This document shows positions 1 through 5,813 of a stretch of 6,538 bases of DNA, piece by piece. The notes beneath the pieces were generated by a model that saw nothing but the letters and a program-made list of their open reading frames with translations, did no database searches and was not told where the DNA came from. Source of the stretch: Balneolaceae bacterium (GTDB taxonomy: Bacteria > Bacteroidota > Rhodothermia > Balneolales > Balneolaceae); NCBI GenBank assembly GCA_003555185.1, contig PWFZ01000458.1, positions 1 through 6,538 on the forward strand, read 5' to 3'. The position numbers and the translations under genes were made by a program. Numbering within the stretch: position 1 is the first letter of the stretch; each line of letters starts with the position of its first letter.

Positions 1-1
1 A

Positions 2-397
2 GAGGCTTCTTCACTCGAAGAGATCAATGACTGGCGCGAAGAGCTCGATGACCGATTTGGTGATCTGACAGAGGGAGCTGAGTACCTGCTTCTTGCAACC
101 GAAATAAAGCACTTTGCTTCAAGATTACTGGTGAAGAAAGTAACCACACGTGCAAACAGAATGTGGCTGCAGTTTCCAAAAAACAACTCGGATGAAGGAC
201 AGCAGCTTTATGATTCCGGATTCTTTCAATTGCTGATGAAAGAGATACAGGCTAATTCTGATCACAAGTATGATGTGATTCAAAAGAATGACTCTGTAAG
301 ACTTGTCATATTTGACATTGAAAATCCTATGGCTGCTAAAGAGTATCTGTCACAGCTAACGCCTTTCGAAACCGCACCTGTAGAAGTTACGGCATGA
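2..397 (+). CDS. mfd: Transcription-repair coupling factor Mfd, C-terminal fragment (5' end outside window)
   Basis: Reading in frame from base 2 gives 131 residues and a TGA stop, with no start in the window, so this is the tail of a gene that begins upstream. The fragment opens with the segment W-R-E-E-L-D-D-R-F-G-D-L (about residues 11-22) followed by E-Y-L-L-L-A-T-E-I-K (about 27-36). This is the typical sequence of the C-terminal TRCF (D7) domain of Mfd, the ATP-driven translocase that removes stalled RNA polymerase from damaged template and recruits UvrA. The D7 domain regulates this activity by masking the UvrA-binding surface (family knowledge). The helicase motifs of the family lie upstream of the window. 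An internal GTG at 131 is not the start, because the domain homology continues before it. The stop overlaps the next start by four bases (ATGA), so the two genes are probably co-transcribed. The last 80 or so residues diverge from what I can recognise, as is usual for this end of the protein. Confidence 0.88.
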   Translation, partial: EASSLEEINDWREELDDRFGDLTEGAEYLLLATEIKHFASRLLVKKVTTRANRMWLQFPKNNSDEGQQLYDSGFFQLLMKEIQANSDHKYDVIQKNDSVRLVIFDIENPMAAKEYLSQLTPFETAPVEVTA

Positions 398-1323
398 AAA
401 TAGAACTCGACAAAGCATGCGAACTGATTAAGCAGGGAAAACTTGTTGCAATCCCTACAGAAACGGTTTACGGTTTGGCAGCGGATGCAAAAAATGCTTT
501 AGCGGTTCAAAAAATATTTAAAAAGAAAGGCCGTCCCGCCGATAATCCGCTAATTGTTCATATTTCATCTCTGAAACAGATGGAAGATTTTTCTGATGAG
601 ATCCCGGAAGATGCTTATCGTCTTGCCGGGAAATTCTGGCCCGGACCTCTCACACTGGTTCTTAAGCGAAAAAATGAAGTTTTAGATATCGTTACCGCCG
701 GGTTGGATACTGTTGCTATTCGAATGCCGGATCATCCAATTGCCTTAAAGCTCATTGAGGAAACAGGGCCTGTTACTGCACCCAGTGCGAATAGATCGGG
801 GAAGCCAAGCCCCACAAAAGTGGAGCATATTGTCCAGGATTATGGAGATTCCCTGCCCTATCTCGATGGCGGCCCAACAAATATTGGAATAGAATCTACG
901 GTACTGGATCTGTCAGAAAAACCCTATCGGGTACTAAGGCCCGGAAACATTTCATCAGACGAAATCTCTGAAATATTGGGTGAAGAGATAAAGAGAGCAA
1001 ACAAAAGCCGAAAAAGTCCCGGTACCCGCCATTCACATTACAAACCAAAAGCATCTGTTCACTGGCTTGATCTAGTTCACACTGACAATCTTGACCCCAA
1101 TGCATTTTACATCTTCCATAATACTGAATTAGAGAAGCTCCCATCTAACGCTATACATTTTCACGGAGATTATTCCCTGTTTGCCCGTTCTCTGTATGAC
1201 CTATATCGCACAGCAGATTTGGAGAAATTGAGTTCAATTTATATTGAACCTTTTTCAAATCTGTCCGACTCCCCTATTATTTCTGCACTTTTTAACAGAA
1301 TTGAACACTCTGTCAGCCAATAG
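394..1323 (+). CDS. L-threonylcarbamoyladenylate synthase, Sua5 type
   Basis: This 309-residue protein belongs to the Sua5/YciO/YrdC family. It makes threonylcarbamoyl-AMP from L-threonine, bicarbonate and ATP, the first step of t6A37 modification of ANN-decoding tRNAs; TsaD and its partners then transfer the group in the cytoplasm. Visible motifs in order are P-T-E-T-V-Y-G-L at 21-28, K-G-R-P-A-D-N-P-L at 45-53 (conserved nucleotide/threonine-binding K and R), W-P-G-P-L-T at 82-87, R-M-P at 110-112, P-S-A-N at 130-133, D-G-G at 158-160, G-I-E-S-T at 165-169 and L-R-P-G at 181-184. A linker of Sua5 type, S-P-G-T-R-H-S-H-Y-K-P at 208-218, leads into a C-terminal Sua5 domain of about 90 residues. 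The presence of this linker and domain separates it from short TsaC/YrdC proteins. The C-terminal domain is somewhat short and its middle is divergent. The ATG overlaps the mfd stop, and the upstream GTAGAAG is a weak ribosome binding site, so translational coupling is likely. The symbol is left blank because usage varies (sua5, tsaC, ywlC). Confidence 0.93.
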   Translation: MKIELDKACELIKQGKLVAIPTETVYGLAADAKNALAVQKIFKKKGRPADNPLIVHISSLKQMEDFSDEIPEDAYRLAGKFWPGPLTLVLKRKNEVLDIVTAGLDTVAIRMPDHPIALKLIEETGPVTAPSANRSGKPSPTKVEHIVQDYGDSLPYLDGGPTNIGIESTVLDLSEKPYRVLRPGNISSDEISEILGEEIKRANKSRKSPGTRHSHYKPKASVHWLDLVHTDNLDPNAFYIFHNTELEKLPSNAIHFHGDYSLFARSLYDLYRTADLEKLSSIYIEPFSNLSDSPIISALFNRIEHSVSQ

Positions 1324-1411
1324 TTTAGGTTCTACCCCCACCTTTTAGAGATTATTTTCACAAATAATTGAACGAAATTTTTGCCTTTGATTGTTTATCG
1401 ATGCGAGACAC

Positions 1412-1431
1412 AGAGTTATTTCAATAACTCT
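1412..1431 (+). promoter_or_regulatory. Perfect inverted repeat (hairpin) in the leader of the FAS1-cupredoxin gene
   Basis: AGAGTTATT at 1412-1420 is the exact reverse complement of AATAACTCT at 1423-1431, with two bases between, so it would fold as an 8-9 bp hairpin. No T-tract follows, so it is not a standard intrinsic terminator for the upstream gene. It ends 35 bases before the downstream ATG at 1467. Its 3' arm can pair instead with a second AGAGTT just downstream (1435-1440), so the two hairpins exclude each other. The sequence shows the pairing. A role as mRNA 5' structure, protein operator or stability element is inference. Confidence 0.5.
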
Positions 1432-1440
1432 ATGAGAGTT
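1426..1440 (+). promoter_or_regulatory. Alternative hairpin overlapping the first, with an ATG in its loop
   Basis: AACTCT at 1426-1431 pairs exactly with AGAGTT at 1435-1440 around a three-base ATG loop. AACTCT is also part of the 3' arm of the preceding hairpin (1412-1431), so only one of the two can form at once. The stem is only six base pairs and weaker than the upstream one. The ATG in the loop opens a short leader reading frame. This could be chance given the simple sequence. Confidence 0.35.
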
Positions 1441-1470
1441 CTTAACCCCAAAATCTTAGAAATACTATGA
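1432..1470 (+). CDS. Possible 12-residue leader ORF ending on the start codon of the FAS1-cupredoxin gene
   Basis: The ATG at 1432 opens a frame encoding M-R-V-L-N-P-K-I-L-E-I-L and stops at TGA 1468-1470, overlapping the downstream ATG (1467-1469) as ATGA. Such a layout would couple translation of the large lipoprotein to ribosomes finishing the leader, which could matter because the main start has no Shine-Dalgarno sequence. The leader ATG lies in the loop of the 1426-1440 hairpin. There is no recognisable ribosome binding site for the leader itself. Any ATGA start makes a +1-frame TGA, so the only real evidence is 12 open codons after an ATG, which can occur by chance. Confidence 0.25.
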   Translation: MRVLNPKILEIL

Positions 1471-3212
1471 ACAAGACAAATAATATTTTCAAAAAACTAC
1501 TGATATTTATACTGGCTCCGCTTTTAGGTGCTTTTATATTTACAGCCTGTAGTGATGACACACCAACGACTCCTCCGGTAGAAGAAGAACCGGAATTAAA
1601 TATTGTTGAAACCGCTGATGAAGCCGGCGATTTCACAATTCTTTTAGAGTTAGCGACAAGAGTAGGTCTGGATGAAGCACTCGCAGAAAGTGAACTAACC
1701 TTATTTGCACCCACTGATGATGCCTTTGGTAATATCGATAGCGATGTATTAGAGAGCTTAACAGATGAGCAAGTTACTACAATATTATCATATCACGTAC
1801 TTGAGGGAGCCGTAACTTCCGGACAAATCGGCGGCCAGCAAGATGCTGAGACGCTTTTAGGTGAATTGCTTCTACTTCAAGCCAACGATGGAGTTACAAT
1901 TAACAACTTCTCAAGCGTAGTAGCTGCAGATATTGAAGCAAGTAATGGTGTAATTCATGCAATAGATGAAGTTCTTCTTCCACAGGATATTCGTATCGCT
2001 TTAGGCGCTTCTAATATATTGGATGTTGCAGTTCAAACGGACGGTTATGACATTCTTGTTGATGCCATTGAAAGAGCAGGCCTGACAACCACCATTCAGT
2101 TTCTTGGTCCATTTACAACATTTGCCCCCTCAAATGAAGTATTTGAAGCATTTGGTGTTGATAATGTTGAGGCTTTAACTGACGAACAACTGGCTGATAT
2201 TCTTACATACCATGTTCTTTCGGGTGAAGTATTTGCCGGAGATTTGGCACCAACAAATACAGTTGAAAGTGTAAATGGAGACAATCTGTTTATTACCGCA
2301 GACGGTGATGAAGTTGTTATTAATGGAACTACAAATGTAGTTGTACCGGATATTCAGGCCACCAATGGTGTTATACATGCAATTGATGGTTTACTTCTCC
2401 CTGATGCATTTGGAAACGTTGTTGATAACGCGATTAAACGATATGAGTTAACAACATTGGTTGATTTAGTTGTGCAGCAGGACCTGGCCGAAACGCTGTC
2501 AAACCCTGAGGCGGAATTCACAGTCTTTGCTCCTACTAATGATGCTTTTGACGAAATAAGTGAAACACTTGCAGGATTAGATGATGAACAGGTAACTGAA
2601 ACACTTCTCTATCATGTGTTAGGCGCAATCGTGCTTGCCGGTGATCTTGAAGAGTCACAACGAGTGGAAACTCTCAATGACGGAGAAGAAATTCTCGTGG
2701 AATTTGCAGATGGAGTTGTGACAATCAATGATAATGCTGTTGTACAAGTTGCTGATGTAGAAGGGACTAATGGAGTTATTCACGTTATAGATGCCGTATT
2801 GATTCCCGGTGCCTTAGGTGGCGGAGCTCCTGATGAAGAAGAAATATCAGCCAATATCACAATAGAAAATGACGGTTCTTCTGCCTGGTTAATTCGGGAG
2901 ATAGACGGTGACGGAGCTGCCGGTGAATCGGACGAGCAAAACGCAGCGCTTACACTTGATGATGGATTACGTTTTACAGTCACAAATCTTGGCGCTGATA
3001 ACCATCCTTTTCAGTTACGTGATGCTGACGGTAATGTATTAATTGCAGCAGCAGGTGATGGGTCACTTCAAGATAATGAGGATATTAATGTAGTTGTTGA
3101 TGATGACGAAGGCACAATTACATTCACCTTGACCGGTGATCTTGCGGCAAACGTTGCAACGTACAATTGCCAGCCACACGCAGATATGGAAGGTGTCCTA
3201 ACAGTGAACTAA
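1467..3212 (+). CDS. Lipoprotein with three FAS1 (fasciclin) domains and a C-terminal type 1 copper cupredoxin domain
   Basis: The protein has 581 residues. A lipoprotein signal peptide (K9-K10, hydrophobic 11-27) ends at F-T-A-C with Cys28, followed by S-D-D and a Pro/Glu-rich linker to about 42. Three FAS1 domains follow at about 45-172, 183-312 and 317-448. Each has the H1 box (FAPTDDAF at 80-87, FAPSNEVF at 219-226, FAPTNDAF at 354-361), the central Tyr-His (109-110, 248-249, 382-383) and the H2 box N-G-V-I-H-[AV]-I-D (160-167, 300-307, 435-442). FAS1 domains usually mediate adhesion or matrix binding outside the cell. Residues about 460-581 form a cupredoxin-like beta domain with N-H-P-F (His513) and Y-N-C-Q-P-H-A-D-M (Cys568, His571, Met574), a complete type 1 copper ligand set with the C-x2-H-x2-M spacing of amicyanin. 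Domain identities are strong; copper binding and electron transfer are inferred. The ATG at 1467 is chosen because it directly gives the signal peptide; no Shine-Dalgarno is visible. An intrinsic terminator follows, so the gene is probably monocistronic. It is very acidic, as in marine or halophilic secreted proteins. Confidence 0.93.
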   Translation: MNKTNNIFKKLLIFILAPLLGAFIFTACSDDTPTTPPVEEEPELNIVETADEAGDFTILLELATRVGLDEALAESELTLFAPTDDAFGNIDSDVLESLTDEQVTTILSYHVLEGAVTSGQIGGQQDAETLLGELLLLQANDGVTINNFSSVVAADIEASNGVIHAIDEVLLPQDIRIALGASNILDVAVQTDGYDILVDAIERAGLTTTIQFLGPFTTFAPSNEVFEAFGVDNVEALTDEQLADILTYHVLSGEVFAGDLAPTNTVESVNGDNLFITADGDEVVINGTTNVVVPDIQATNGVIHAIDGLLLPDAFGNVVDNAIKRYELTTLVDLVVQQDLAETLSNPEAEFTVFAPTNDAFDEISETLAGLDDEQVTETLLYHVLGAIVLAGDLEESQRVETLNDGEEILVEFADGVVTINDNAVVQVADVEGTNGVIHVIDAVLIPGALGGGAPDEEEISANITIENDGSSAWLIREIDGDGAAGESDEQNAALTLDDGLRFTVTNLGADNHPFQLRDADGNVLIAAAGDGSLQDNEDINVVVDDDEGTITFTLTGDLAANVATYNCQPHADMEGVLTVN

Positions 3213-3237
3213 GCTAAAACACCCTATTTTATTTTTC

Positions 3238-3270
3238 AAAAACAGCTCCAAATTGGGGCTGTTTTTATTT
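3238..3270 (+). terminator. Intrinsic terminator of the FAS1-cupredoxin gene
   Basis: The 5' arm at 3238-3249 (AAAAACAGCTCC) pairs with the 3' arm at 3255-3266 (GGGGCTGTTTTT) over 12 bp with one G-T wobble and a five-base loop; further T-rich sequence follows. It starts 26 bases after the stop at 3212. The A-rich 5' arm means it could also stop transcription arriving on the other strand. The core stem recurs after the next two genes. Confidence 0.85.
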
Positions 3271-3288
3271 TACCCAAACCCCACTAAT

Positions 3289-3504
3289 ATGTTTACATTT
3301 CTATCTTCCAATAAAGCACACATTATGGTTTCAATACTATTTGGCTCCATGGTTTTAACCACCGGTTGCAGTAGTGATGATGATGACGGCGGATACTTCG
3401 CATCAACTTCTCCCCCAACGTCCGTGATTACAGTTGAAGACAATACCATAAATAGCCTGCCATTAGTAGCCACGAAAACAAGTACAAACGGTAAATTAAG
3501 CTGA
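3289..3504 (+). CDS. Small orphan lipoprotein, unknown function
   Basis: I do not recognise a family. From the ATG at 3289 the product is 71 residues; a second ATG at 3325 would give 59 residues starting M-V-S-I-L-F. A hydrophobic segment (about 12-25 of the 71-residue form) ends at L-T-T-G-C with Cys27, followed by S-S-D-D-D-D-G-G. This matches a lipoprotein signal with an acidic stretch like the surface-export signal of Bacteroidota lipoproteins. The lipobox is imperfect because position -3 is Thr. The remaining 40 or so residues are Ser/Thr-rich, have no domain I know and are probably unstructured. The frame is open further up to a TTG at 3253, but that lies inside the upstream gene's terminator and is not a credible start. 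No clear ribosome binding site is visible. The gene sits between two terminators, so any transcript would need its own promoter in a very short gap or read-through. It may be a real small secreted protein or the decayed 5' end of another FAS1 lipoprotein copy; its Cys-Asp-Pro/Thr layout resembles its neighbours. Confidence 0.5.
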   Translation: MFTFLSSNKAHIMVSILFGSMVLTTGCSSDDDDGGYFASTSPPTSVITVEDNTINSLPLVATKTSTNGKLS

Positions 3505-3521
3505 ATCTGATTTTCAACATT

Positions 3522-3555
3522 AAAACAGTTCCTATGTTGGAGCTGCTTTAGTTTT
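3522..3555 (+). terminator. Probable intrinsic terminator of the small lipoprotein gene
   Basis: CAGTTCC at 3526-3532 pairs with GGAGCTG at 3539-3545 (seven bp, one G-T wobble) around a six-base loop. AAAA precedes it and CTTTAGTTTT follows; the flanking A and T runs can extend the stem past an unpaired C. It begins 17 bases after the stop at 3504. The U-tract is interrupted, so it is probably weaker than the other two. Its presence supports the short ORF as a transcribed unit. Confidence 0.6.
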
Positions 3556-3707
3556 AACCACTCTACAGCTTTTAATGCTACTTTCACATTTATGATTAAA
3601 ACTTACATCAATCCATTTCTATATCATTTAAACAATATCTAATCGTTGAACTGATTGACTAACAAAGAGAAACAGTGGACACCCCACTTAACAGTAATTA
3701 ATCTAAG

Positions 3708-4652
3708 ATGAGAAGACTTATGTTATATAGACTTTTAGCTTTGCTAACAATATTTTCAATGGTGCTGCTAACAATAGTGGCCTGTGGTGACGATGCGACT
3801 GTTGATCCACCCGTCGAAGAAGAACAAAATATCGTAGAAACAGCCGGTGAAGATGGAAACTTTACAATACTGCTAAACCTGGTTCAGGACCTTGGACTTG
3901 CAGAAACACTATCTGAAAATGAATTTACTCTGTTAGGCCCCACTGATGATGCTTTTAATAGCTTACCGGAAGGTGTTTCACTGGAGGACTTAACTGAAGA
4001 ACAGCAAATTGAACTGTTACAATACCATCTAATAAGTGGCACTGTAACATCTGCTGAAATTTCGGAACAACAAGATGCAGAGTCCGCACAAGGTGAATTG
4101 CTTTTGTTGCAAAATGTTGAAGGAGAAATTACCGTCAATAACACAGCAAACGTAGTCTCAGGTGATATAATGGCCTCCAACGGGGTTATTCATGCCATTG
4201 ATGAAGTGCTGTTACCATCAGAGGTTAGAATACAAACCGGCAGGCCAAACATTGTAGACATCGCAATGGAGACAGACGGATATGATGTACTTACATCAGC
4301 AGTGGAAAGTGCAGGACTGATGACCACCCTTCAGTTTCTAGGACCATTCACCGCATTTGCTCCAAATGATGAGGCGTTTGCCGAAGTAGACCTTGAAGGA
4401 CTTTCGGATGAAGAACTTGCCAATATACTTCGCTATCACGTCATCGAAGGTGAATTCCTTGTTGCCGATCTGGACCCCGAGCAGGAAGTGGAAACATTAC
4501 TTGAGGGTCAATCAATTCTCATAACCATAAACGAAGATAACGAAGTGTTTATCAATGAAACATCTCAGGTTACAGTACCTGATATCCCTGCTTCCAATGG
4601 AATTATTCACGCAATAGATCAGGTCCTTTCACCTGAACAAGGCGAAGAATAA
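3708..4652 (+). CDS. Lipoprotein with two FAS1 (fasciclin) domains
   Basis: The protein has 314 residues. A signal peptide (R2-R3, R8, hydrophobic 9-25) ends at the lipobox I-V-A-C with Cys26, followed by G-D-D and an acidic Pro-containing linker to about 39. FAS1 domain 1 (about 41-170) has an H1 box T-L-L-G-P-T-D-D-A-F at 74-83 with Gly77 where Ala is usual, Tyr-His at 106-107 and N-G-V-I-H-A-I-D at 158-165. FAS1 domain 2 (about 180-310) has F-A-P-N-D-E-A-F at 217-224, Tyr-His at 243-244 and N-G-I-I-H-A-I-D at 297-304. It aligns end to end with the first two FAS1 domains of the upstream large lipoprotein, domain 1 with 1 and 2 with 2, and shares stretches such as G-E-L-L-L-L-Q and Q-F-L-G-P-F-T. 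The two genes are therefore whole-gene paralogues. It lacks the third FAS1 and the copper domain. A likely role is extracytoplasmic adhesion or matrix binding. A second start at ATG 3720 (M5), with AGAAG four bases upstream, is equally possible. It is flanked by terminators, hence probably monocistronic. Confidence 0.92.
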   Translation: MRRLMLYRLLALLTIFSMVLLTIVACGDDATVDPPVEEEQNIVETAGEDGNFTILLNLVQDLGLAETLSENEFTLLGPTDDAFNSLPEGVSLEDLTEEQQIELLQYHLISGTVTSAEISEQQDAESAQGELLLLQNVEGEITVNNTANVVSGDIMASNGVIHAIDEVLLPSEVRIQTGRPNIVDIAMETDGYDVLTSAVESAGLMTTLQFLGPFTAFAPNDEAFAEVDLEGLSDEELANILRYHVIEGEFLVADLDPEQEVETLLEGQSILITINEDNEVFINETSQVTVPDIPASNGIIHAIDQVLSPEQGEE

Positions 4653-4689
4653 CGAGAAGTTTTTTAACTACAAATATTCAGGTTATTAT

Positions 4690-4720
4690 AAAGCAGCTTC
4701 TTTAAGGAGCTGCTTTTTTT
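4690..4720 (+). terminator. Strong intrinsic terminator of the two-FAS1 lipoprotein gene
   Basis: AAAGCAGCTTC at 4690-4700 pairs with GGAGCTGCTTT at 4706-4716 (11 bp, one T-G wobble) around a five-base loop, and the T-run continues to 4720. It lies 37 bases after the stop at 4652. It is the best terminator in the window. Confidence 0.88.
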
Positions 4721-4820
4721 ATGTCATTCATTAACACTTCGCAGACAATAAAAGATGTTATAATTATTTTATATTAACATATTTAATCCATTGCCTTGTA
4801 GTTACTTAAATTGTTACACC

Positions 4821-4828
4821 TATATTTT
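4821..4828 (+). promoter_or_regulatory. Possible Bacteroidota-type -7 element upstream of the PLP enzyme gene
   Basis: TATATTTT matches the Bacteroidota -7 consensus TAnnTTTG at all but the last fixed base and would leave a leader of about 30 bases before the TTG start at 4866. The nearest upstream TTG (4796-4798) is 22 bases away, slightly too far for a standard -33 element. The region is AT-rich, so chance matches are expected. This is a weak call. Confidence 0.22.
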
Positions 4829-4865
4829 TTATAAATCGTTCTAAATCAATTAACCTTTCGATATT

Positions 4866-5813
4866 TTGAAGACTCCAAACTATTCAAACATACTTGAAGC
4901 TGCCGATCGAATCGCTCTGCACGCTCATAAAACTCCGGTGTTTACTTCAGATTCATCAAACCAAAAAGCTGAAACAGAGCTCTTTTTCAAATGCGAAAAT
5001 TTCCAAAAAGTGGGTGCTTTTAAATTCCGCGGAGCCTCTAATGCTGTCTTCTCACTATCTGATGAGGACGCATCAAAAGGAGTAGCAACACACTCCTCCG
5101 GTAATCATGCACAGGCATTGGCTCTTTCTGCCAAACTTCGAAATATACCTGCATTTGTGGTAATGCCCCGCAATGCCCCTCCTGTAAAAATTGCTGCCGT
5201 AAAAGGATACGGAGCTGAAGTAATACTTTGCGAACCTACCCAGGCCGCCAGGGAAAGCACTCTTGAAAAGGTGGTGGCTGATACCGGTGCAACGTTCATT
5301 CATCCATACGATAATGTGAATGTTATCGCCGGACAAGGTACAGCCGCTGTTGAACTATTATCGGAAGTCCCGGACCTCGATATTATCATCACCCCTGTTG
5401 GTGGTGGCGGTTTACTGAGTGGTACGGCAATTGCAGCGAAACATATTAAACCGGATATTCAGGTAATCGGTGCTGAACCCCAGCTTGCTGATGATGCCTA
5501 TCGCTCTTTCAAATCAGGAAAACACATTCCTCTTGAAAAAACCGATACAATTGCCGATGGATTACGTACATCTTTAAGTGAACGGACGTTTTCGATTATC
5601 CACGATAAAGTGGATGATATTGTAACCGTATCTGAAGCCTCCATCATAAGAGATATGAAATGGATTTGGGAGCGAATGAACATGATCATTGAAACATCCT
5701 GCGCCGTTCCGGTTTCCGCCGTTTTCGATAAAAAAATTGATGTGAAAGGTAAAAAAGTTGGAATCATCATCACCGGCGGTAACGTAGATTTGTCAAAACT
5801 GCCCTGGCAATAA
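4866..5813 (+). CDS. PLP-dependent serine racemase / threonine (serine) dehydratase family enzyme
   Basis: This 315-residue cytoplasmic fold-type II PLP enzyme has no C-terminal ACT regulatory domain, so it is not a biosynthetic IlvA; its length fits serine racemases and catabolic dehydratases. Visible residues are the Schiff-base Lys53 in A-F-K-F-R-G, the H-S-S-G-N-H loop at 76-81 with Ser78 in the place of the racemase re-face base, Arg129, the phosphate-binding P-V-G-G-G-G-L at 177-183, and T-G-G-N at 303-306 near the PLP ring nitrogen. A-E-P-x-x-A-D-D at 203-210 keeps Glu204, Ala208 and Asp210, matching the divalent-metal site of eukaryotic serine racemase. It most likely converts L-serine to D-serine and/or pyruvate plus ammonia, or L-threonine to 2-oxobutanoate; sequence alone cannot settle which. 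The start is the TTG at 4866: a stop lies 15 bases upstream in frame, no ATG occurs until residue 100, and the N-terminus matches relatives from here. No Shine-Dalgarno is visible. It is a single-gene unit with no amino-acid operon partner in view, and no clear intrinsic terminator follows. Confidence 0.9.
   Translation: MKTPNYSNILEAADRIALHAHKTPVFTSDSSNQKAETELFFKCENFQKVGAFKFRGASNAVFSLSDEDASKGVATHSSGNHAQALALSAKLRNIPAFVVMPRNAPPVKIAAVKGYGAEVILCEPTQAARESTLEKVVADTGATFIHPYDNVNVIAGQGTAAVELLSEVPDLDIIITPVGGGGLLSGTAIAAKHIKPDIQVIGAEPQLADDAYRSFKSGKHIPLEKTDTIADGLRTSLSERTFSIIHDKVDDIVTVSEASIIRDMKWIWERMNMIIETSCAVPVSAVFDKKIDVKGKKVGIIITGGNVDLSKLPWQ

Noticed and set aside
896..1144. Minus-strand ORF inside the Sua5-type gene
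   Set aside because: It overlaps a conserved coding region with clear family motifs and has no recognisable domain.
1324..1411. Search for an intrinsic terminator or a Bacteroidota-type promoter after the Sua5-type gene
   Set aside because: No hairpin with a T-run is present; TTTTTG at 1378-1383 could be a -33 element but no TAnnTTTG stands at the right distance.
1442..1714. 90-residue minus-strand ORF at the start of the FAS1-cupredoxin gene
   Set aside because: It is the antisense of a clear signal peptide and FAS1 domain; its Ser/Val-rich composition is what the reverse of an acidic coding region produces.
3253..3288. TTG at 3253 as start of the small lipoprotein, giving 83 residues
   Set aside because: The TTG lies in the loop and 3' arm of the upstream terminator, and the extra 12 residues put a proline- and asparagine-containing stretch before the signal peptide. 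ATG 3289 or 3325 gives a better leader.
3270..3587. 105-residue minus-strand ORF opposite the small lipoprotein
   Set aside because: It has no family resemblance, runs through the hairpin region at 3522-3555, and lies opposite a frame with a credible lipoprotein signal. Treated as a shadow, though it is longer than the sense ORF.
3556..3707. Search for a promoter upstream of the two-FAS1 gene
   Set aside because: The region is AT-rich but I find no convincing -33/-7 pair, repeat or structure.
3655..3711. TTG-started 18-codon frame ending in ATGA overlap with the two-FAS1 gene, as a parallel to the leader at 1432
   Set aside because: Any start followed by A creates such a TGA, the only start is TTG without a ribosome binding site, and there is no hairpin. 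Not enough to call a second leader ORF.
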